64,000 bases of DNA from JBCBAP01 sp038532435 (GTDB lineage Bacteria; Pseudomonadota; Alphaproteobacteria; Rhodobacterales; Rhodobacteraceae), in the NCBI GenBank assembly GCA_038532435.1, contig JBCBAP010000012.1:13745-77744 (forward strand), in the 5' to 3' direction. Position 1 is the stretch's first letter. Each line of letters opens with the position of its first letter. The notes below the pieces were generated by a model. The model did no database searches, was not told where the DNA came from, and saw only the letters and a list, made by a program, of their open reading frames with translations. Positions 25,088 to 33,723 of the stretch are shown in pieces. The position numbers were made by a program, and so were the translations under genes.

Positions 25088-26038
25088 ATGCCAGACACCA
25101 CTTTCGGACCCCAGGGCTGGACACCCGAGCGTCTCGGCAACCTCGCCGGCAGGACCTTTTTGATCACCGGCGCCAACTCAGGCGCTGGATTTCAGGCCGC
25201 ACGGACACTGCTGGCGAAGGGCGCCAAGGTGGTGATGCTGAACCGGTCGACGGGGAAGTCCCAGTCCGCCGTCGAAGAGTTGAAGGACGAGTTCGAAAGC
25301 GGAGCCGACGTGAGTTTCGTTCGCCTGGACCTCGCGTCGCTTGCGAGCGTGCGAGACGCGGCAGAGGAGATCTTGAAGACCGGTCCGCGGATCGACGCGC
25401 TCATCTGCAACGCAGCAATCGCGCAGGTGCCGACACAGAAGCTGACCGTGGACGGGTTCGAGAGCATGCTCGGAACTAACCACTACGGCCATTTCCTGCT
25501 CTGCGGTCTGCTGTTTGACGGGATCGACGCGTCGAAGGGACGGATCGTTGTCGTCTCCAGCCTCGGCTACAACATGGGTATCAAGACCATCCAGTTCGAC
25601 GATATGAACTGGGAGAGGAACTACCACCAGAACCGGACCTATTCGCAAAGCAAGCTGGCGCAGATGATGTTTGCCTACGAATTGCAGGATCGGCTGAAGG
25701 CTGCCGGGCGAACCGATGTGGGGGTCTATGTGTGTCATCCCGGCTCGTCGCGCACATCGCTGATAGCGACGAGCGGCAACCTGGTCACACGGATCATGTT
25801 CGGGCTGATGTCCCTGTCGCCCATGGTCCAGTCGGCTAAAAGAGGCTCCTGGCCGGAGGTGATGTGCGCAACTGAAAATAGGCTTGAGCAGCGGGCGCTT
25901 TACGGTCCTACCGGTCGCATGGAGTTCGTCGGTCCGGTCGGCAGGGGCACGTTGCACCCTCACGCCTACGACAAGGCCGTCATGACACGCCTGTGGGAGG
26001 TGTCAGAGAAAGCAACGGGGTTCACATGGGCACTCTAG
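25088..26038 (+). CDS. short-chain dehydrogenase/reductase
   Basis: A 316-residue NAD(P)-dependent oxidoreductase of the long, protochlorophyllide-reductase/WWOX-like SDR group. Visible motifs are TGANSGAGFQAARTL (cofactor loop), NAAIAQ, VVVSSLGYN (catalytic serine) and YSQSKLAQ (catalytic Tyr and Lys). AAGGAAATG precedes the chosen start. It is divergent from the AraC gene and the last intact gene before the IS6-like relic. The substrate is unknown. Confidence 0.92.
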   Translation: MPDTTFGPQGWTPERLGNLAGRTFLITGANSGAGFQAARTLLAKGAKVVMLNRSTGKSQSAVEELKDEFESGADVSFVRLDLASLASVRDAAEEILKTGPRIDALICNAAIAQVPTQKLTVDGFESMLGTNHYGHFLLCGLLFDGIDASKGRIVVVSSLGYNMGIKTIQFDDMNWERNYHQNRTYSQSKLAQMMFAYELQDRLKAAGRTDVGVYVCHPGSSRTSLIATSGNLVTRIMFGLMSLSPMVQSAKRGSWPEVMCATENRLEQRALYGPTGRMEFVGPVGRGTLHPHAYDKAVMTRLWEVSEKATGFTWAL

Positions 26039-26171
26039 TCGACCGGCATTGTCGGCAACGCTGAGCGCTGAAAGCTGCCCTTGGTGGGCCGACGATCACT
26101 CGCAGGCTTCGGAAGCACGGGACCGAGGTGACCCAGCGCACAAAGATGCGTCCTGACCAAGAGAGCCTCGA

Positions 26172-26393
26172 GTGGCACTAGACGAGACCCACATTCGCGT
26201 CGGCGGAAAGTGGCGAAACCGGTGGTACGCCGTCGACGCGCAGGGCTCGATCGCCATTCTCCACCCGACGGTGCAGTGGGACGCCCGCGCAGCAAAGGCC
26301 CGCGGGAAAAGTGACCGTCGCGCGGAGACACCGGCACGGACCGGTAACTATTTGGCACGACACCGAACCGCGACAGGCTTTGCGCAACGATGA
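26172..26393 (+). pseudogene. truncated IS6-family transposase remnant
   Basis: The frame opens MALDETHIRVGGKWRNRWYA, then VDAQGSI, and WDARAAKA. This matches the first catalytic aspartate region of IS6-family transposases (family form: VDETYIKVKGKW.YLYRAVD..G...DF.L...RDA.AAKRF). The similarity stops after about 45 residues, and the rest of the 73-codon frame is unrelated, so the catalytic core is incomplete. No terminal inverted repeats were recognised. It stands between the SDR gene and the nucleoside hydrolase. Confidence 0.55.
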
Positions 26394-26539
26394 GTGTATC
26401 CCGACAACGGGACAGGGTTCAGGAACGATCACGCGCGGGCAGACTGCTTGGAACATCACCGGAGCATGGTCGGGTGTCTTGCGGAAACTGCGGTGAGGTT
26501 GACGGATCAGTCACCTGCTCCAGTCACCCGCGAAACAGA

Positions 26540-27454
26540 TTACCTGAACGTCGAAAAGAAGCGCTCTTTCGTGGCTTCCGCGTCGACGCTGACCCCAACG
26601 CGCGTCATCGGGCCTTGGCCGGGCCGCGTGCGCCCGATCTCTTCACCTTCAAGGACCACCGTCAGCGGCATCTCTTGGATCGTGATGAGATCCGGTGCGA
26701 CACTCGCGATCACGGCCACCGGGTCGTGGAGGGCACAGCCCGACCGGCCGCGCCCCTCGTAAAGCGATATGTAGTCGCGGGAGGCGGCGTGCAAGAACGC
26801 ACCATGTTCCGGGTGGCGCGCCGCAAGCGCTGCGAAATCCGCGCGGTCCGCCAATACCTTGAGGGTCACGTCGAGGCCGATGATCGTTGTGGACACGCCC
26901 GAGGTCAGCACCTCCGCGAGGGCGTGGGGGTCCTGATAGGTGTTGGCCTCTGCGTGGGATGTCACGTTGCCCGGAACGTGGACCGCGCCCCCCATCACCA
27001 CGATCTGTGAGACGTTTGTGGCAAAGTCCGGATGTCTGCGCAGGGCCTCGGCAACGTTGGTAATGGGGCCGATGGCGCAGACCGTCACCTCGCCGGGATA
27101 GGCCCGCGCCATCCGGGCCAGGAAATCGGCGGCATCCTCCCCGATCTTGCGGCGTTTGGGCCTCACGGGCGGGACGGGGCCGAAACCTTCCACCCCGTGG
27201 ATCCGCGCCGCCTCGGCAGGGTCGAGCCGTGGGACGACGCTCGGGGCAGCCGCGCCCTCGGCCACAGGGATGTCGAGGCCAGCCAGATCGCAAAGGCGCA
27301 ACGCGTTGCGGGTCGCCTTTTCGACCGGCACATTACCGAACACCGTTGTGAGGCCCAGAAGTGTTATCGCCGGATCGTGGACGGCGTAGAGGATCGCCAT
27401 GGCGTCATCGACGCCGGGATCGGTGTCGATGATGATCTTCTTCGGTTCAGGCAT
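26540..27454 (-). CDS. inosine-uridine-type nucleoside hydrolase
   Basis: A 304-residue N-ribohydrolase that splits nucleosides into base and ribose. IIIDTDPGVDDAMAI near the N-terminus is the calcium-binding signature (D10, D14, D15). VVMGGAVHVPGNVTSHAEANTYQDP and CALHDPVAV supply further metal and ribose-binding residues. It is the last gene of the GntR-led operon and overlaps the permease gene by 8 bases. Together with the divergent guanine deaminase it points to purine nucleoside salvage or a nucleoside analogue. Confidence 0.94.
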   Translation of the reverse strand: MPEPKKIIIDTDPGVDDAMAILYAVHDPAITLLGLTTVFGNVPVEKATRNALRLCDLAGLDIPVAEGAAAPSVVPRLDPAEAARIHGVEGFGPVPPVRPKRRKIGEDAADFLARMARAYPGEVTVCAIGPITNVAEALRRHPDFATNVSQIVVMGGAVHVPGNVTSHAEANTYQDPHALAEVLTSGVSTTIIGLDVTLKVLADRADFAALAARHPEHGAFLHAASRDYISLYEGRGRSGCALHDPVAVIASVAPDLITIQEMPLTVVLEGEEIGRTRPGQGPMTRVGVSVDAEATKERFFSTFR

Positions 27455-28199
27455 CCTGCCACCTGAGCAGACGTTTCCTCAGCCAGACGACGAGCAGGTA
27501 GTTGCTCAACCCCAGAACCGCCGCGATCAGCGTCACACCGTAGAGGATATCCGCGCGGTACCCCTCCATCGCGGTGACGATCAGATAGCCCAGTCCGGTG
27601 CGGGAAAAGAAGAATTCGGCGACGATCGCTGCGATGATCGAGCCGGTGAAGGCGACTTCGTGCGCAGCCATGTAGTAGGGCACCGCCGATGGCCAGCGCA
27701 CCTTCCAGAAGACCTGCCATCGGGACGCATTGAGCACATGCATACGGTCGAGCAGGACCTGATCGGCGGCGCGCAGGCCCGTCACCACGTTGGCCAGAAC
27801 AGGGAAAAAGGTCACCAGGAACACCACGATGAACTTCGGCAGGTTCGTCGTGCCAAGGGTGATTACGAGGATCGGCGCGATCACGACAAAGGGGATGTTC
27901 TTGATCACGATGAACCACGCCATGAGGAAGGTCTGCACCGAAGGCAGGTAGACGAACAGGATCGCCACAGAGATCGCGAACAGGTTCGCGAACGCATATC
28001 CCACCAGCGCGCCGTACATCGTGACGCCCGTGTGATAGAGGAAGTTCGACCATTCGTTGCCGAGCGTCCGGAACACGATCCCGGGCCCGGGAAGGATGAA
28101 GGCCTGAAGACCCGACAGGGAAACGGTGAGTTGCCAGATGATCGGGACCGACACGATCATCAGCACATATCCCAACCGTTCGCGGGCGATGCCGGTCAT
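27447..28199 (-). CDS. ABC transporter permease (NitT/TauT family)
   Basis: A 250-residue inner-membrane permease with about six helices. It starts RERLGYVLMIVSVPIIWQL, and the EAA-loop region is VLNASRWQVFWKVRWPSAVPYYMA. The length and topology match SsuC/TauC/ThiX-type permeases that act as homodimers. It overlaps the ATPase gene by 4 bases and the nucleoside hydrolase gene by 8. The transported compound is unknown; some members of this family carry pyrimidine or thiamine precursors. Confidence 0.92.
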   Translation of the reverse strand: MTGIARERLGYVLMIVSVPIIWQLTVSLSGLQAFILPGPGIVFRTLGNEWSNFLYHTGVTMYGALVGYAFANLFAISVAILFVYLPSVQTFLMAWFIVIKNIPFVVIAPILVITLGTTNLPKFIVVFLVTFFPVLANVVTGLRAADQVLLDRMHVLNASRWQVFWKVRWPSAVPYYMAAHEVAFTGSIIAAIVAEFFFSRTGLGYLIVTAMEGYRADILYGVTLIAAVLGLSNYLLVVWLRKRLLRWQDA

Positions 28200-28948
28200 A
28201 GCGCCTCCACTTCGTAGAGCAACCGCCGCACCTCGAGCACCTTCTCGGCAAAGGCAGACCTGGTTTTGATCTCACGCCGACGTGGGCGCGGGAAATCAAC
28301 ATCGACGATGGTGCTGATCCGGCCGGGACGCGGGGCGAGAATGACCACGCGATCCGCCAGCATCACCGCCTCGTCGATGGAGTGGGTGACGAGGATCGTC
28401 GTCTTCGGGTTGTCGAGCAGGACCTCTCCCAGAAACTCGCACATGAATTCGCGGGTCATCTCATCCAACGCGCCGAACGGTTCATCCATCATCAGAAAGG
28501 GCGGGTTATGGACCATGGCCGCGGCGATGTTGACCCGCTGCTGCATCCCACCGGACAGCTGGTGAGGATAGTGATCCCGGAACTCTCCAAGCCCGAACTC
28601 GTCCAGCAGCCCGCCCGGCGTGAGCGGGGATTTGACCCGGGTGATGTCGAGCGTCATCTGAACGTTTTGGAGCGATGTGCGTGACGGAACGAGGGCGGCG
28701 TGCTGGAACACGATGCCAAGCTTGTGTTCGCGGCGCACACGCTCCGGCGTTTCACCGCCAACCAGGATTTCGCCCGAGCTTGCCGTCTCAAGGGAGAGGA
28801 CATGCCGCAGCAGGGTCGTCTTCCCGCACCCGGACGGGCCGATGAGGGCGATGAACTCGCCCTCATGGATGTCCAGGTCGATGTCCTTGAGCGCCTCGAT
28901 CTCTCCAAACGTCTTTGAGAGATCGCGAAGCTGGATGGCCGGCGACAT
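28196..28948 (-). CDS. ABC transporter ATP-binding protein (NitT/TauT family)
   Basis: A 250-residue ATPase. Walker A is GPSGCGKTT near residue 39, the signature LSGGMQQRVNIAAAM, Walker B FLMMDEPFGALD and the H-loop VTHSIDEAV. The start MSPAIQLRDL is 4 bases after the stop of the binding-protein gene; the open frame continues 34 codons further upstream inside that gene without a start signal. Confidence 0.93.
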   Translation of the reverse strand: MSPAIQLRDLSKTFGEIEALKDIDLDIHEGEFIALIGPSGCGKTTLLRHVLSLETASSGEILVGGETPERVRREHKLGIVFQHAALVPSRTSLQNVQMTLDITRVKSPLTPGGLLDEFGLGEFRDHYPHQLSGGMQQRVNIAAAMVHNPPFLMMDEPFGALDEMTREFMCEFLGEVLLDNPKTTILVTHSIDEAVMLADRVVILAPRPGRISTIVDVDFPRPRRREIKTRSAFAEKVLEVRRLLYEVEAL

Positions 28949-28952
28949 CGTG

Positions 28953-30014
28953 TCAGCTGCAGTCAACGGTTGGCATGAAACCGTATTGCAAAAGGGTCGC
29001 CGCATTCTCGTTCCATGCGGACAGATCCGTCTCAAGCAAACGGGTGTCACCCTTGGTCACCAACGGCGTTTGCTGCTCGTACCGGGCCAGCACCAACTCC
29101 TTGGTCAGGTGTGGAGCATCGGCTGCGTATTTCAGGACGTTGTCCGCCGATGCCTCCGGATTCTCCAGCATGAAGGCGATCCCACGGTGTACGGCTCGCA
29201 TGAAACGCGCGCTCAGCTCCGGATTTTCCGCGATATCGTCCTTCATCATCACGATGGAGTCCGGGAAATCGTCGAAGGCGTGGGGCCCCCACATGAGGGC
29301 ATTCCAGTCATATCCCTGTGCAGCGATCGTGCGTGTCTGGTTGAAGATCCATCCGAAGTAGAAGTCCGCCGTCCCGGCAAAGAGGGCGTCCGGGGTGAAG
29401 CCCGCCTTGATGATCGTAACGTCGCCCTCGTCCATCCCGGCCTTGTCCAACAGAATGGGCATATGTTCGAGAAACGGCCCGCCGGCAACAGTCCGCCCTT
29501 TGAGGTCCTGCGGGGTCAGCTCCTTGCCGATGAGGTCTTCGTCGATGGTCAGGAAAGCCGCGGGACCACCCTTCAGGACCGATCCGACAGACGTGATGCC
29601 CTCGATCGGCGTCGGGGAGGTGATGGCCCGCGGCAGGTAGGATCCAGCGGAGGCGACGGCGACGTCCACAACGCCGCCGCCCAGCGTCTGTATGTGGTTC
29701 TTGCCGGGTCCGCCGGGGACCAGTTCAACCTCGATGCCTTCTTCGGCGAAGAAACCCTCCTCGATCGCATTGTAGAATTGGGAGTGGGCGTCATCGAGGA
29801 TCCATGACAGGCCAAGGCGCATCCGCACGGTCTCGTCCATCGGGGTGATGTCCGAAAGGTCCGCATCGGACGGGAGCAGGTCATTTGTGACGTAGGTCTC
29901 CGCGGGCACGACACGCTCCACACAGGCGAGCGCCTCGTCATAGGTCATGTCCGGTTCCGCCAAGGCCGGACCGGTCAACGCGGTGGTTGCCAGCAGAACA
30001 AGTGCACGCTTCAT
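28953..30014 (-). CDS. ABC transporter substrate-binding protein (NMT1/THI5-like)
   Basis: A 353-residue periplasmic binding protein. MKRALVLLATTALTGPALAE is a clear Sec signal peptide, and AGGAGAGA lies a few bases upstream. The mature core WILDDAHSQFYNAIEEGFFAEEGIEVELVPG, GGGVVDVAVA and GTADFYFGW fits the NMT1/THI5-like family, whose members bind pyrimidines, sulfonates and nitrate. A distinct 45-residue N-terminal extension (ALACVERVVPAETYV) is unusual. Ligand unknown; context favours a nucleoside- or base-like compound. Confidence 0.9.
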   Translation of the reverse strand: MKRALVLLATTALTGPALAEPDMTYDEALACVERVVPAETYVTNDLLPSDADLSDITPMDETVRMRLGLSWILDDAHSQFYNAIEEGFFAEEGIEVELVPGGPGKNHIQTLGGGVVDVAVASAGSYLPRAITSPTPIEGITSVGSVLKGGPAAFLTIDEDLIGKELTPQDLKGRTVAGGPFLEHMPILLDKAGMDEGDVTIIKAGFTPDALFAGTADFYFGWIFNQTRTIAAQGYDWNALMWGPHAFDDFPDSIVMMKDDIAENPELSARFMRAVHRGIAFMLENPEASADNVLKYAADAPHLTKELVLARYEQQTPLVTKGDTRLLETDLSAWNENAATLLQYGFMPTVDCS

Positions 30015-30039
30015 GTCAGTCTCTCCTTGTTGGTCGGTG

Positions 30040-31383
30040 TCATCGCCAAGCCTCGGACGGGTTGAATCTGGGGTCTCCGAAAAAGTCCTCGGCTTGTGGT
30101 GGTTGGTCTTCGAACTGATCGAAATGCGCGGACAGCCGAGCCCGCAACCGGGCGGCGATATCCGGTGCCGCGTCGATGAGGTTGTGCTCCTCCCCCGCGC
30201 GCAGGTCGAACAGCGTGTCACGGCGGTTGTCGAACCGGGCGACCAGCTTGTGCGTCGCGGTGCGGATCATGCGCGCGGTGCCGTACTCCCCGAATTGCGC
30301 GTCACGCCAGTGGTCGGCGGTGCCGTGCAGCACCGGCCACAGCGCGCGCCCGGCGAACGGCCCACCGCGCGGTGTCACCTCGGACGCGGCCGCCAACGTC
30401 TGAAAGAGGTCGAGATGGTCGGCAAAGGCCGTCGGCCGCACACCCGCGGGCACATCGGGCCCGGCGAGGATCATCGGAATACGAATGCTCTCCTCGATCA
30501 TGTTCTGGGGGCTGGTCGCGTTACCCTTCCCCCAGATCCCGTGATGGTCGAGGCAGAGCCCGTGATCGGAGGTGAACACGATCAGCGTCCGGTCCAGTTC
30601 ACCCGTCGCGTCGAGGTGATCCAGAATACGCCCCATGCCCTCGTCGATGGCGCTTACAGCGGCGTAGTACTGCGCCTTCGCACGGCGGCGCGCGCCTTCG
30701 TCACCGGCGGGAAACTCGATGTTTCTGATCTCACCCTCGAAAACCCGCTCGGCACTCGGGATATCGGCGAAGCTTGCATCGGCATATTGCGCGACCAGCC
30801 GGTCAGGCTGATCCTCCCAGGGCGAGTGGGTGGCGTAGAAACCCGTGAAGTGAAAGAAGGGGCGGTCTCTGGGCCGATCACGCAGGAACGCGACCGTTCG
30901 GTCCGCGATCAGATGCGTGAGATACCCTTCCGGCGCGCACAGAACGCCGTTGTCGGAAAACCGGTTCGCGGCGCGGTGGTGGATCGGGTAGTCCCCCGCA
31001 AGCGCGAACCAGTCATCGAAGCCGGGCTGCGGATCGTAGTCGCGCCCGACATGCCACTTCCCCGACAGCCCCGTGTGATACCCTGCAGCGTGCAGAAGCT
31101 GCGGCAGGGTCGTCAGATCCCGCATCCAGGAGATGGAATTGAACCGTTCGGAGGAGTTCAGGTAGTCATGCACCCTGTGCTGCGTCGGCAGAAGGCCGGT
31201 CATGAAACTCGCCCGGGCGGGTGAGCAGACCGGCACCGGGGTGAAGGCGTTTTCCATAACAGCACCCCGGGCGGCGAGGGCGTCTACGGACGGCGTGAGC
31301 AGTTCTGAGTTGCCGTAGGCTGGCAAGGCCCACTGCCCGTGATCATCGTTGAAGATGACGAGGATGTTCGGCCGATTAGTCAT
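30040..31383 (-). CDS. sulfatase (formylglycine-dependent, alkaline-phosphatase superfamily)
   Basis: A 447-residue arylsulfatase-family enzyme. NILVIFNDDHGQW holds the metal-binding DD (13-14), and VPVCSPARASFMTG is the C-x-P-x-R activation motif in which C53 becomes formylglycine. HTGLSGKWHVGRDYDPQPGFD and FTSDHGLCLDHHGIWGKG provide the remaining metal ligands. No signal peptide is seen, so it is probably cytoplasmic and acts on an imported sulfate ester. It sits between gntR (4-base overlap) and the importer, suggesting that the importer's substrate is sulfated. Confidence 0.93.
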   Translation of the reverse strand: MTNRPNILVIFNDDHGQWALPAYGNSELLTPSVDALAARGAVMENAFTPVPVCSPARASFMTGLLPTQHRVHDYLNSSERFNSISWMRDLTTLPQLLHAAGYHTGLSGKWHVGRDYDPQPGFDDWFALAGDYPIHHRAANRFSDNGVLCAPEGYLTHLIADRTVAFLRDRPRDRPFFHFTGFYATHSPWEDQPDRLVAQYADASFADIPSAERVFEGEIRNIEFPAGDEGARRRAKAQYYAAVSAIDEGMGRILDHLDATGELDRTLIVFTSDHGLCLDHHGIWGKGNATSPQNMIEESIRIPMILAGPDVPAGVRPTAFADHLDLFQTLAAASEVTPRGGPFAGRALWPVLHGTADHWRDAQFGEYGTARMIRTATHKLVARFDNRRDTLFDLRAGEEHNLIDAAPDIAARLRARLSAHFDQFEDQPPQAEDFFGDPRFNPSEAWR

Positions 31384-32111
31384 GACAGTTTCGTCGCGTG
31401 GATCGTGCCTGCGAAGCCCAATGGCAACGTACCGGGAACGATGAGCAGGCGCGTCACTGCGAGAAGCTCGACCTTTTCGGAGAAGAGATCCGTCGAGATC
31501 TCGATGAGCGGCAGCCCGACGTCACACTTCAATCTTGCGGCCACATCCGCGTCGGACAGAGTTGCAGAGAGAGAGGCGTTCTGAAGAAACTTTTCGGAGC
31601 GCGTATGGTCGGCAATTTTGCTGATCAGGTTGCCGTCGAAGGTATCCCAATCAACGTCCCAGTCGGCGAATTGCGCGGGCGACATGTGATCGACCACATA
31701 GGCGACAGGCTGCCCGTCGGCGGTCAGAACCCGTTCGAGCCGGAGAAGTTTCGACGCGTCCGGCAGGCGAAACCGTCGGGCGACACCGGCCGCGTGGACC
31801 CCTTCAGCGACCGAGATCTGTTCCACGCCGGGCGTCTTGCCGATGCTTCGGATCACTTCGGGCAACGCGACCGAGCGTACATGCGTGCCCGGCGCCCGGC
31901 GCAGGATCGTTCCTACACCATGGCAGCGGGCGAGCATGCCTTCGCTTTCCAGCTGAATCACGGCTTCGCGCACGGTGTTTCGGCTGACACCAAATTGCTC
32001 GGCGAGCTTCCCCTCGCTGGGCACCCGATCGCCAACGTCGAGCCCGCGGGCTGCCATGTCTGACAGCAGGGCCTCACGCAGCCGCTCGACGGTTGGAAGT
32101 TGTTTAAGCAT
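31380..32111 (-). CDS. GntR-family regulator, UTRA (HutC) subfamily
   Basis: A 243-residue repressor-type regulator. The winged helix DRVPSEGKLAEQFGVSRNTVREAVIQLESEGML occupies about residues 22-60, and the UTRA ligand-binding domain follows (LLRLERVLTADGQPVAYVVDHM). It heads the sulfatase/importer/nucleoside-hydrolase operon with a 4-base overlap and is divergent from guaD, so it probably controls both directions. A perfect TTGGA-GG-TCCAA dyad lies 35 bases upstream. Confidence 0.93.
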   Translation of the reverse strand: MLKQLPTVERLREALLSDMAARGLDVGDRVPSEGKLAEQFGVSRNTVREAVIQLESEGMLARCHGVGTILRRAPGTHVRSVALPEVIRSIGKTPGVEQISVAEGVHAAGVARRFRLPDASKLLRLERVLTADGQPVAYVVDHMSPAQFADWDVDWDTFDGNLISKIADHTRSEKFLQNASLSATLSDADVAARLKCDVGLPLIEISTDLFSEKVELLAVTRLLIVPGTLPLGFAGTIHATKLS

Positions 32112-32145
32112 CGCACACCATGCTCCCGATAGTGGTCAGTTTAGA

Positions 32146-32157
32146 TTGGAGGTCCAA
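32146..32157. promoter_or_regulatory. candidate GntR operator (TTGGA-N2-TCCAA)
   Basis: TTGGAGGTCCAA is an interrupted palindrome with perfect five-base arms in the 253-base gap between gntR and guaD. The position, about 35 bases upstream of the gntR start, suits autorepression. It is the clearest dyad in the gap, but only one copy was found and five-base arms can arise by chance. Confidence 0.4.
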
Positions 32158-32364
32158 CCTATTTTGACTACACCATCACTGAACCGAGCCAAAACGCGGG
32201 TTTTTCGCCGAAAGTGATCAAAGAAGCGGCAAGTGCGCCATTGATTGGGCAAAGAGTGAATGCGGCCTGTTGGGGCAACCCGCCCGATCAGGCACCTTCC
32301 GAACCGCGCACCCCGTGGTGCCGCCAAACATTGCCGCGACTGAAGAGATGTTAGGAGCGCCTGA

Positions 32365-33723
32365 ATGAGCAAACCCACGAAAGTGATTCACGGCTGCGCG
32401 TTCCACACACCCGACCGCGGGATCATGACACCGCTCCGGGACTGCGCGATCGAGGTAGATGACGAGGGCACCATCGTGTCGGTGACCACACCGGGAGATC
32501 CGGGGCACGAGGAGGTTTTGGCCCGCGCCTCCGCGACCCACACGCTCGAGGAATTGCCCAGAGACACGTACCTTATTCCCGGACTTGTCGATCTGCACAT
32601 CCATGCGCCCCAATGGCCGCAACTGGGCAAGGCGCTGGATGCGCCGCTCGAGGACTGGTTGCTGCGATACACCTTCCCGCTCGAGGCAAAGTTCTCCGAT
32701 CACGCCTACGCGGCAGAGATCTACGATGATCTGGTGGCAACCCTGCTGGCCCATGGCACCACGACAGCGGTGTATTTCGGATCTGTCGATTTGCGCGCCA
32801 ACGTTATCCTGGCCGAGTCGTGCCTGCGCCACCGGCAACGGGCGATTGTGGGCAAAGTGGCGATGGATCATCCGGAGACCTGTCCCGACGACTACCGCGA
32901 TGCCTCGGCGCAGGCGGCATTGGCCGACACGCGTGCTTTCATCGCCGCACTGGCTGACCTTCAGATGGATAAGCCTCCGCTGGTCCTCCCGGCCATCACC
33001 CCGCGCTTCATTCCATCCTGCACGGACGCGCTGCTGCACGGCCTTGGAGCCCTGGCTGCAGAGACCGGCTGCCATGTACAGACCCACTGTTCAGAAAGCG
33101 ATTGGGAGGTGGCGCATGTGCAGGACCGGCTGGGCGCCACGGACACCGAGGCGCTGCGGGACTTCGGGTTGCTGACCGACAAGACCGTCCTTGCGCACTC
33201 GAACTTCGTGACCGCGTCGGACATGGACCATATCCATGACGCAGGGTCGGCGGTCGCCCATTGCCCCCTGTCGAACGCCTACTTTGCGAACGCGGTTTTC
33301 CCGGCGCGCCGTGCCATGGACCGGGGATTGAAGGTCGGTCTTGGCACCGATATCTCCGGCGGCTTCAGCCCATCTCTCTTCGATACGGCACGCTTCGCGC
33401 TTATGGCATCTCGGCACGCCTCGTCCGGCACCGACCCGGCGTTGCCGGCAGAGGAGCGCGGGTCTGGCGAGGCGCCTTTGAGCACATCCGATGTCTTTTG
33501 GCTGGCGACCAAAGGCGGCGGAGAGGCGATTTCCTTACCGGTTGGCGCGTTCCTGGAAGGCTTCCAGTTCGATGCTCTGGCCGTTCAGGCTGGCATGCCC
33601 TGCTCAGGCTTCAAGGTTCACGACACTGACACTCCGCAAGACGTCTTCGAGAAGCTCGTCCTCACCGCCGACAGGACCTCAATCTCAAGGATCTGGGTTG
33701 CGGGCGAAACAGTTGCTAACTGA
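32365..33723 (+). CDS. guaD: guanine deaminase
   Basis: A 452-residue amidohydrolase that converts guanine to xanthine. LVDLHIHAPQWPQLGKALD contains the H78/H80 zinc pair and the guanine-deaminase-specific APQ..L motif. HCSESDWEVAHVQD, KTVLAHSNF and GLGTDISGG carry the remaining histidines and the catalytic aspartate. It is divergent from the gntR operon, which includes a nucleoside hydrolase able to release guanine. AGGAGC sits before the ATG. Confidence 0.94.
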   Translation: MSKPTKVIHGCAFHTPDRGIMTPLRDCAIEVDDEGTIVSVTTPGDPGHEEVLARASATHTLEELPRDTYLIPGLVDLHIHAPQWPQLGKALDAPLEDWLLRYTFPLEAKFSDHAYAAEIYDDLVATLLAHGTTTAVYFGSVDLRANVILAESCLRHRQRAIVGKVAMDHPETCPDDYRDASAQAALADTRAFIAALADLQMDKPPLVLPAITPRFIPSCTDALLHGLGALAAETGCHVQTHCSESDWEVAHVQDRLGATDTEALRDFGLLTDKTVLAHSNFVTASDMDHIHDAGSAVAHCPLSNAYFANAVFPARRAMDRGLKVGLGTDISGGFSPSLFDTARFALMASRHASSGTDPALPAEERGSGEAPLSTSDVFWLATKGGGEAISLPVGAFLEGFQFDALAVQAGMPCSGFKVHDTDTPQDVFEKLVLTADRTSISRIWVAGETVAN

